Source: BP-464 sp045805505 (GTDB lineage: Bacteria > Actinomycetota > Thermoleophilia > Solirubrobacterales > Solirubrobacteraceae). From it: DNA of 64,000 nucleotides. The stretch covers positions 1-64,000 of the forward strand of contig JBJMLA010000032.1 of NCBI GenBank assembly GCA_045805505.1. Reading direction: 5' to 3'. Below, one piece after another: positions 59,423 through 64,000 of the stretch (position 1 is its first letter; each line of letters begins with the position of its first letter). The position numbers were made by a program, and so were the translations under genes. Under the pieces are notes generated by a model. The model saw nothing but the letters and a program-made list of their open reading frames with translations. It searched no databases and had not been told where the DNA came from.

Positions 59423-59820
59423 TCACCCGGCGCCAGGCCTGGGCGGCGATCGGCGCGGCGCTCGCGGTCGCCGCGCTGGCCGTGGGCCTCGGCCTGGCGG
59501 CGGCCGACGCACCCGAGCCCGCCTACCGGATCGCCGGCGCGAGCGCCGACCGCGGCCGGGACGCCGTCGCCGCCTACACGTGCAACGCGTGTCACATGAT
59601 CCCCGGAGTTCGGGGCTTCGACGCGAAGGTGGGGCCGCCGCTGGAAGCGTTCGCGACGCGCAGCTACATCGCCGGCCGCCTGCCCAACGACCCGGAGTCG
59701 CTCGTGCGCTGGATCATGGATCCGCAGGGCGTCGTGCCGGGCAACGACATGCCCAACCTCGGCATCCCGGAGGGGACGGCCCGCGACATCGCGCAGTTCC
59801 TCTACACCCTCACGGGGTAG
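59419..59820 (+). CDS. Membrane-anchored cytochrome c
   Basis: A 133-residue protein with an N-terminal TM helix (GAALAVAALAVGLGLAAA) and one haem site CNACHMIPG; the distal Met is in NDMPNLGIP. It resembles the cytochrome domain fused to ctaC and probably serves as another electron donor. It ends the oxidase operon; the Ku gene follows 9 bases later. Confidence 0.85.
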   Translation: MITRRQAWAAIGAALAVAALAVGLGLAAADAPEPAYRIAGASADRGRDAVAAYTCNACHMIPGVRGFDAKVGPPLEAFATRSYIAGRLPNDPESLVRWIMDPQGVVPGNDMPNLGIPEGTARDIAQFLYTLTG

Positions 59821-59829
59821 GACCCGACC

Positions 59830-60600
59830 ATGGCCAGGTCGATGTGGAACGGCGCGATCACCGTCGGCGCGCTCACGGTCCCGGTCAAGGTCTTCACCGC
59901 GACCGAGAGCCACACCGTGCGCTTCCGCGAGCTCCACGAGAAGGACGGCGCCGCGGTCGAGCACCGCAAGGTCAACGCCAAGACCGGTCGCGAGGTCGAC
60001 AAGGACAAGATCGTCAAGGGCTACGAGACGAGCCCCGGCCACTGGGTCGTGCTGACCGACGAGGAGATCAAGGCCGCCGAGGCGCCGCGGCGCAAGGCCA
60101 TCGAGATCGAGCACTTCGTGCCCGCCGACCAGGTCGACCCCGTCTACTACGACAAGGCCTACTACCTCGGCGCCGGCGACGCCGGCAAGGACGCCTACGC
60201 CACGCTCGCCGCCGCGCTGGAGAAGACCGGCCGCGTGGGCATCGGCCGGGTCGTCCTGCGCAGCCGCGAGCAGCTGGTGGCCGTCCGCTCCTGCGACGGC
60301 GTGCTGCGCATGAGCACGATGCGCTTCGCCGACCAGCTCGTCACGCCCGACGACCTCGAGGTCGAGGCGCCCAAGAAGGCCCCGAGCAAGCAGGAGGTCG
60401 AGATGGCCGAGAAGCTCATTGACGGCCTCGGCGACGCGTGGCAGCCCGAGACCTACGAGGACGAGTACCGCGACAAGGTGCTGACCTACCTGAAGGCCAA
60501 GGCCTCGGGCAAGACGCCCGACGTGCCCAGCGGCGGCGACGAGCCCGAGGACGACGTCGACCTGCTCGGCGCGCTGCAGGCGAGCATCGGGAGCCGCTGA
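59830..60600 (+). CDS. ku: Non-homologous end-joining protein Ku (first of two)
   Basis: A 256-residue bacterial Ku that binds double-strand DNA ends and recruits LigD. The core starts MARSMWNGAITVGALTVPVKV and continues with SHTVRFRELHEKDGA. It ends with an acidic tail (GDEPEDDVDLLGALQASI), lacking the Lys-rich tail of some Ku proteins. Its TGA overlaps the second Ku start (TGATG). LigD is not in the window. Confidence 0.93.
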   Translation: MARSMWNGAITVGALTVPVKVFTATESHTVRFRELHEKDGAAVEHRKVNAKTGREVDKDKIVKGYETSPGHWVVLTDEEIKAAEAPRRKAIEIEHFVPADQVDPVYYDKAYYLGAGDAGKDAYATLAAALEKTGRVGIGRVVLRSREQLVAVRSCDGVLRMSTMRFADQLVTPDDLEVEAPKKAPSKQEVEMAEKLIDGLGDAWQPETYEDEYRDKVLTYLKAKASGKTPDVPSGGDEPEDDVDLLGALQASIGSR

Positions 60601-61367
60601 TGGCACGCGCGCTGTGGTCCGGTTCGCTCTCGTTCGGGCTGGTCAACGTCCCGGTGGCGCTGTTCAGCGCCGCGCGCGACCTCGACGTGCACTTCCATCA
60701 GCTGCACGCCGACAGCAACGCGCGCATCGAGGTCAAGCGCGTGTGCTCGAAGGAGGGCAAGGAGGTGCCGTGGGAGGAGATCGCCCACGGCTGGGACGAG
60801 GGCGACACGTGCGTGATGGTCACCGACGACGAGCTCGCCGCGCTCGAGCCGCGCCGGACCAAGACCATCGACATCGAGGCGTTCGTCGACCTCGCCGACA
60901 TCGATCCCGTCCACTTCGACCATCCCTACCTGCTGGCGCCGACCGGGGGAGAGGGAGCGGCGCGGGCCTACGCGCTGCTGTCGAAGGTCATGGAACGCTC
61001 GGGCCGCGTCGCCATCGGGCGCTTCGTCCTGCGCACCAAGGAGTACCTCGTCGCGCTGCGCGTGCGCGACGGCGCAATCGCGTTGTCGACGCTGCTGTTC
61101 GCCGACGAGATCCGCAAGCCGGAGTCGGGCACGACGACCAAGCCGAAGAAGGCGCACGTCGACCAGGCGGTCAAGCTCATCAAGGAGCTCTCGACCGACT
61201 TCGATCCGCAGGCCTACACGGACAACCACCGCAAGCGGCTCGAGAAGCTCATCGCCGCCAAGAAGAAGGGCCAGGAGATCGAGATCCCCGACGCGCCCGA
61301 GACGCCCGAGCCGGTCTCGGACCTCATGGACGCGCTGCGCGAGAGCCTGAAGGCGGCGCGCGCCTAG
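60600..61367 (+). CDS. Non-homologous end-joining protein Ku (second of two)
   Basis: A 255-residue Ku paralogue: MARALWSGSLSFGLVNVPVAL, HFHQLHADSNARIEVKRVC, EIAHGWDEGDTCVMVTDDEL and VAIGRFVLRTKEYLVALR. About 40% identical by eye to the first copy. Tandem Ku genes occur in some actinobacteria and rhizobia and may form heterodimers. The C-terminal region contains Lys-rich KKKGQEI. Confidence 0.93.
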   Translation: MARALWSGSLSFGLVNVPVALFSAARDLDVHFHQLHADSNARIEVKRVCSKEGKEVPWEEIAHGWDEGDTCVMVTDDELAALEPRRTKTIDIEAFVDLADIDPVHFDHPYLLAPTGGEGAARAYALLSKVMERSGRVAIGRFVLRTKEYLVALRVRDGAIALSTLLFADEIRKPESGTTTKPKKAHVDQAVKLIKELSTDFDPQAYTDNHRKRLEKLIAAKKKGQEIEIPDAPETPEPVSDLMDALRESLKAARA

Positions 61368-62048
61368 CTAGCCGAGAAGCGCGGCCTCGAGCTGCGCGGT
61401 CTCGTCGGCCAGCAGCGCGAGCCAGGTGGTCTCGCCGGCCAGCAGGATCCGCCGCTTGACCTCGCGGGTCGCCGTCGGCGGCGCGGCGGCGATGTCGCGG
61501 GCGATCGACAGCGCCGCCCCGATGCCGCCGATGTCGGCCAGGACGCCGCGGTCGCGCGCCTCGCCCGCGCTGAGAACGCGGCCGGTCAGGCACAGCTCGC
61601 GGGCCAGCGCCTCGGGCAGCGCGGCGCGCGCGGCGGCGAACGACGGCGGGATGTGGCGGCCGAGCTCGGGGAAGCCCATCCGCGCCTCGAGCGCCGCGAC
61701 CCGCACGTCGCACAGCAGCGCCAGCGCGAAGCCGCCGGCGATCGCCGGGCCGTTGAGGTAGGCGACCAGTGGCTTGGGGAAGCGCGCGACCGCGTCGAAC
61801 GCGGCGATGCTCGAGCTGACGAGGCGCTCCTTGTGCGCGCGGTCGCCGCCGAACTGCGTGACGTCCATGCCGGCGCAGAACGCGGGACCCGCGCCGGTCA
61901 GCAGCGCGCAGTGGACCTCGTCGTCGGCGGCCAGCGCGGCGAGGGCCGCGGCGAGCTCCTCGCGCAGCTCGATGGAGAGCGCGTTGCGCTTCTCCGGCCG
62001 GTCGAGCGTGACGACGGCGATCGCGCCGTCGCGCTCGAGGCGCAGCAT
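61368..62048 (-). CDS. Enoyl-CoA hydratase/isomerase family protein
   Basis: A 226-residue crotonase-fold protein: RPEKRNALSIELREELAAAL, FCAGMDVTQFGG, AYLNGPAIAGGFALALLCDV and PELGRHIPPS. The oxyanion-hole residues fit; the catalytic Glu pattern is less clear (PELGRHI). Substrate unknown. It shares the strand with the small gene 62049, which ends just before its start. Confidence 0.82.
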   Translation of the reverse strand: MLRLERDGAIAVVTLDRPEKRNALSIELREELAAALAALAADDEVHCALLTGAGPAFCAGMDVTQFGGDRAHKERLVSSSIAAFDAVARFPKPLVAYLNGPAIAGGFALALLCDVRVAALEARMGFPELGRHIPPSFAAARAALPEALARELCLTGRVLSAGEARDRGVLADIGGIGAALSIARDIAAAPPTATREVKRRILLAGETTWLALLADETAQLEAALLG

Positions 62049-62312
62049 CTAGCCCTCGCGCAGGAACGCCTCGAGGCGGGGGCGCAGCGTGGTCAGCTGG
62101 CCGGTCTCCTCGATGGCGGTGAGCAGGTCATGGGACTGGTCGCGATCGAGCAGGAAATCGTCGCGGCCGACCCGGAGCATGCGGGCCAGGCCCAGGAACG
62201 ACTTCGCGCTGTCCTCGTCGAGCTGGCGGCCGAAGATCTCCAGCGCCTCCGCAGCGGTGCGGCGCGATCCCTGATCGAGGCGGACGTCGAGCCATTCGCG
62301 TGTGACTTTCAT
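62049..62312 (-). CDS. Small hypothetical protein
   Basis: An 87-residue soluble protein (VTREWLDVRLDQGSRRTAAEA; LGLARMLRVGRDDFLLDRDQ). Helical, Arg/Asp-rich. No family recognised. TAACAT 8 bases before the ATG and the divergent infA promoter suggest its own start site; it is followed directly by the enoyl-CoA hydratase gene. Confidence 0.55.
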   Translation of the reverse strand: MKVTREWLDVRLDQGSRRTAAEALEIFGRQLDEDSAKSFLGLARMLRVGRDDFLLDRDQSHDLLTAIEETGQLTTLRPRLEAFLREG

Positions 62313-62359
62313 TGGCGCAGATGTTAGGGCGCCCGGGCTGCGCGGTACTCTTTACGTGG

Positions 62360-62578
62360 ATGCCAGTCGAAGAAAAGATCGAGATGGAGGGCGAGATCAC
62401 CGAAGCCCTCCCGAATCTCATGTTCCGGGTGAAGCTCGACAACGACCATGAGGTCCTCGGGCATCTCGCCGGCAAGATGCGCCGCTACCGCATCCGCGTG
62501 CTCCCCGGTGACCGCGTCCGGGTCGAGATCTCCCCGTACGACCTCACCCGCGGTCGCATCGTCTACCGCCACAAGTAG
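62360..62578 (+). CDS. infA: Translation initiation factor IF-1
   Basis: A 72-residue OB-fold protein that binds the 30S A site during initiation. Blocks: EITEALPNLMFRVKLDND, HLAGKMRRYRIRVLPGDRV, ISPYDLTRGRIVYRHK. The N-terminus MPVEEKIEMEG differs from the common MAKED start. It is not next to rpmJ or ribosomal protein genes as usual, so it may be a second copy. ATG at 62360 lies 8 bases after TACTCT. Confidence 0.9.
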   Translation: MPVEEKIEMEGEITEALPNLMFRVKLDNDHEVLGHLAGKMRRYRIRVLPGDRVRVEISPYDLTRGRIVYRHK

Positions 62579-62585
62579 GCCGTAG

Positions 62586-62858
62586 TCACCCGGCGAGCGT
62601 GACCGTCACGGTCACCCGCCCCTGCCGCACCACGAGCTCTCCGTCCTCCCGACGCAGCGCGTCGACGCCGTCGCGGAACAGGGCGAACGCCACGCCCGTG
62701 AGCTTCTCGCGGTCCAGCGCGAACAGCGCCCCGTCGACTCCCGCGGCGTCGAGCTCGGCCAGCACGCCTTCGAGCCGCGTTCCCTCCGGCTCGAGCGCGA
62801 CGCGCACCGGCCGGCCGCACCAGCCGCGCAGCAGGACGAGTGCGTCGTCGAAGCTCAT
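62586..62858 (-). CDS. Small hypothetical protein beside infA
   Basis: A 90-residue soluble protein (SFDDALVLLRGWCGRPVRVAL; GVLAELDAAGVDGALFAL; EDGELVVRQGRVTVTVTL). Beta-rich, no family recognised. Its ATG overlaps the hemolysin-III gene stop (ATGA) and its end is close to the infA end (convergent). Confidence 0.6.
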   Translation of the reverse strand: MSFDDALVLLRGWCGRPVRVALEPEGTRLEGVLAELDAAGVDGALFALDREKLTGVAFALFRDGVDALRREDGELVVRQGRVTVTVTLAG

Positions 62859-63508
62859 CCGTCGAAGACCCAGAAGGCCATCACCGCGAGATGCACGAGC
62901 GCCGCCGCGGTGACCAGCGTGTGGAAGACCTCGTGGAAGCCGAACGTCGCCGGCCACGGGTCCGGGCGCTGCCGGGCGTAGATGACCGCGCCGATCGAGT
63001 AGAGGACGCCGCCGGCGAGCAGCAGCAGCGCCGGCACCGCACCGAGGTGATCGAGCAGCTGCGGCGCCGCGACGATCGCCACCCAGCCGAGCGCGACGTA
63101 GGCCGCGGCGATCCAGGACCGCGGCGCGTCAATCCAGCCGAGGCTGAAGACGACGCCGGCGACGGCGCCGCCCCACACGCTGCCGAAGACGATCCAGCGC
63201 ATCGGCGTCGTCAGCACGAGCAGCGCGATCGGCGTGTAGCTCGCCGCGATGAACACGAAGATCATGCTGTGGTCGACGCGCTGGAGCGTCGCCTTGTGGC
63301 GCGGATCCCAGCGCCAGCGGTGATACGTGCCGCTCACGCCGAACAGGCCGCACAGGCCGACGCCGTAGACGATCGCCGCGACGCGCTCGCGCCCGCCGTC
63401 GGCGAGCACGATGAGCGTCACGGCGGCCGCCACCGCGACGAAGAACGCGTACGCGTGGATCACGCCGCGCAGCCGCGGAAGCGCGTCCTGGGAAACGGCG
63501 TCGAGCAC
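62855..63508 (-). CDS. Hemolysin III/PAQR-like membrane protein
   Basis: A 217-residue protein with seven helices. Conserved residues are seen in SGTYHRWRW, RVDHSMIFVFIAASYTPI and FGFHEVFHTLV, the metal-binding His pattern of PAQR/HlyIII proteins. Members are putative metal-dependent hydrolases. GTG at 63508 is chosen because TATGTT lies 6 bases before it; longer starts at 63541 are possible. Confidence 0.83.
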   Translation of the reverse strand: MLDAVSQDALPRLRGVIHAYAFFVAVAAAVTLIVLADGGRERVAAIVYGVGLCGLFGVSGTYHRWRWDPRHKATLQRVDHSMIFVFIAASYTPIALLVLTTPMRWIVFGSVWGGAVAGVVFSLGWIDAPRSWIAAAYVALGWVAIVAAPQLLDHLGAVPALLLLAGGVLYSIGAVIYARQRPDPWPATFGFHEVFHTLVTAAALVHLAVMAFWVFDG

Positions 63509-63559
63509 GCGTGGAACATAAGGGGGGACCGGCCCCCTCATGTCCACGTTGCGCGTCGG

Positions 63560-64000
63560 CTACTTCTTGGCGGCGGGCTTGCGCGCCGCGGGCTTGCGCG
63601 CGGCGGGCTTCTTCGCGGCCGGCTTCTTGGCCGCGGTCGAGCGGGACGCCGCGGGCTTCTTGGCCGCGGTGGTGCGCGAGGCGGCGGGCTTCTTGGCCGC
63701 CGGCTTGCGGGCGGCCGGCTTCTTGGCGGCGGGCTTGCGCGCGGCGGGCTTCTTCGCGGCGGGCTTCTTGGCGGCGGGCTTGCGGGCCGCCGGCTTCCTG
63801 GCGGGCGTGCGGCCGGCGACGGACGTCACGCGGTCCTCGATCTCGCTCAGCCAGCTGCGGCCGTTCTTCTCGAGTTCCTTGCGCAGTTCGGTGATGCGCT
63901 TCTCGAGATCACGCAGGGCCGTCCGGCTGTTGGCCGAGAGATCGCCACGCAGCGACTTCGCCGCGGTGGTCGCCGACTCGAGGGCCTGCTGCAGCTGCTG
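63560..64000 (-). CDS. Coiled-coil protein with Ala/Lys/Pro repeats, histone H1-like (5' truncated by window edge)
   Basis: The visible 146 residues are the C-terminal part. First comes a helical charged segment (ALESATTAAKSLRGDLSANS; LEKRITELRKELEKNGRSWL), then about 85 residues of AAKKPAARKPAAKK-type repeats. Such tails occur on nucleoid proteins (HU/H1-like) and on phasins. They probably bind DNA non-specifically. The start lies outside the window. Confidence 0.7.
   Translation of the reverse strand, partial: QQLQQALESATTAAKSLRGDLSANSRTALRDLEKRITELRKELEKNGRSWLSEIEDRVTSVAGRTPARKPAARKPAAKKPAAKKPAARKPAAKKPAARKPAAKKPAASRTTAAKKPAASRSTAAKKPAAKKPAARKPAARKPAAKK

Noticed and set aside
63560..63829. 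Tandem repeats near the window end considered as a DNA repeat array
   Set aside because: The repeat unit is a coding AAKKP/AARKP pattern in frame with a longer gene.

Overview
This is a GC-rich window from an actinobacterium, most likely a member of the Thermoleophilia/Solirubrobacterales (inference). The evidence is a very high third-position GC, many GTG starts, an actinobacterial-type tmRNA tag, Tat-exported ferritin-like proteins, Ku proteins and a fused cytochrome oxidase. Genes are packed tightly, often with 4-base ATGA/GTGA overlaps. Many have a TANNNT -10 hexamer only 6-9 bases before the start codon, which suggests widespread leaderless transcription.

Region 1 (1-12.7 kb) starts inside prfB (release factor 2). 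It continues with a PLP decarboxylase, a very large permease-GGDEF-EAL fusion, a quinone-oxidoreductase-like gene, nadC-nadA, and a single-gene AbiEi/DUF559 cassette bracketed by palindromes. An M16 peptidase and ftsE-ftsX follow. Region 2 (12.7-21 kb) holds ctpA, a short RNase R, an alpha/beta hydrolase and smpB. After these comes a small surface-protein locus: two WxL-like secreted proteins, a mini-protein, and a DUF916/WxL-interacting membrane protein with a C-terminal helix-hairpin-helix domain. The locus shares unusual sigma-28-like promoters and an upstream box. Region 3 (21-28.9 kb) has a site-2-type protease, hydrolases and an M3 oligopeptidase. Two copies of a roughly 200-bp structured repeat are present, followed by disordered proteins and ssrA (tmRNA).

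Region 4 (28.9-40.6 kb) is sensory and regulatory: a cobalamin-binding (CarH-like) GGDEF protein, a lone receiver domain, a candidate small RNA, an ECF sigma factor with its membrane partner, a cupin/GntR pair, a GMC oxidoreductase operon, a CocE-type hydrolase and a stand-alone EAL protein. Region 5 (40.6-50.2 kb) is mostly housekeeping and metabolic: carotenoid oxygenase, ion channel, SDR, thioesterase, ABC-F, amidase, DsbA-like, LtrA. Region 6 (50.2-59.8 kb) is an export and redox block. It has tatA, three ferritin-like proteins, a cupredoxin, a formate/nitrite-type channel, and a fully overlapping operon of cytochromes c, a PQQ dehydrogenase and a caa3-like oxidase. Region 7 (59.8-64 kb) carries two Ku genes, an enoyl-CoA hydratase, IF-1, a hemolysin-III-like protein and the end of an Ala/Lys/Pro-repeat protein.

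Three themes link the genes. First, cyclic-di-GMP signalling appears in three separate proteins, two of them with unusual input domains. Second, trans-translation is represented by both smpB and ssrA. Third, there is an envelope electron-transfer system. The most novel signals are the paired structured repeats, the WxL-like locus with its shared promoters, the two unusual c-di-GMP fusions, and the palindrome-bracketed AbiEi/DUF559 gene.
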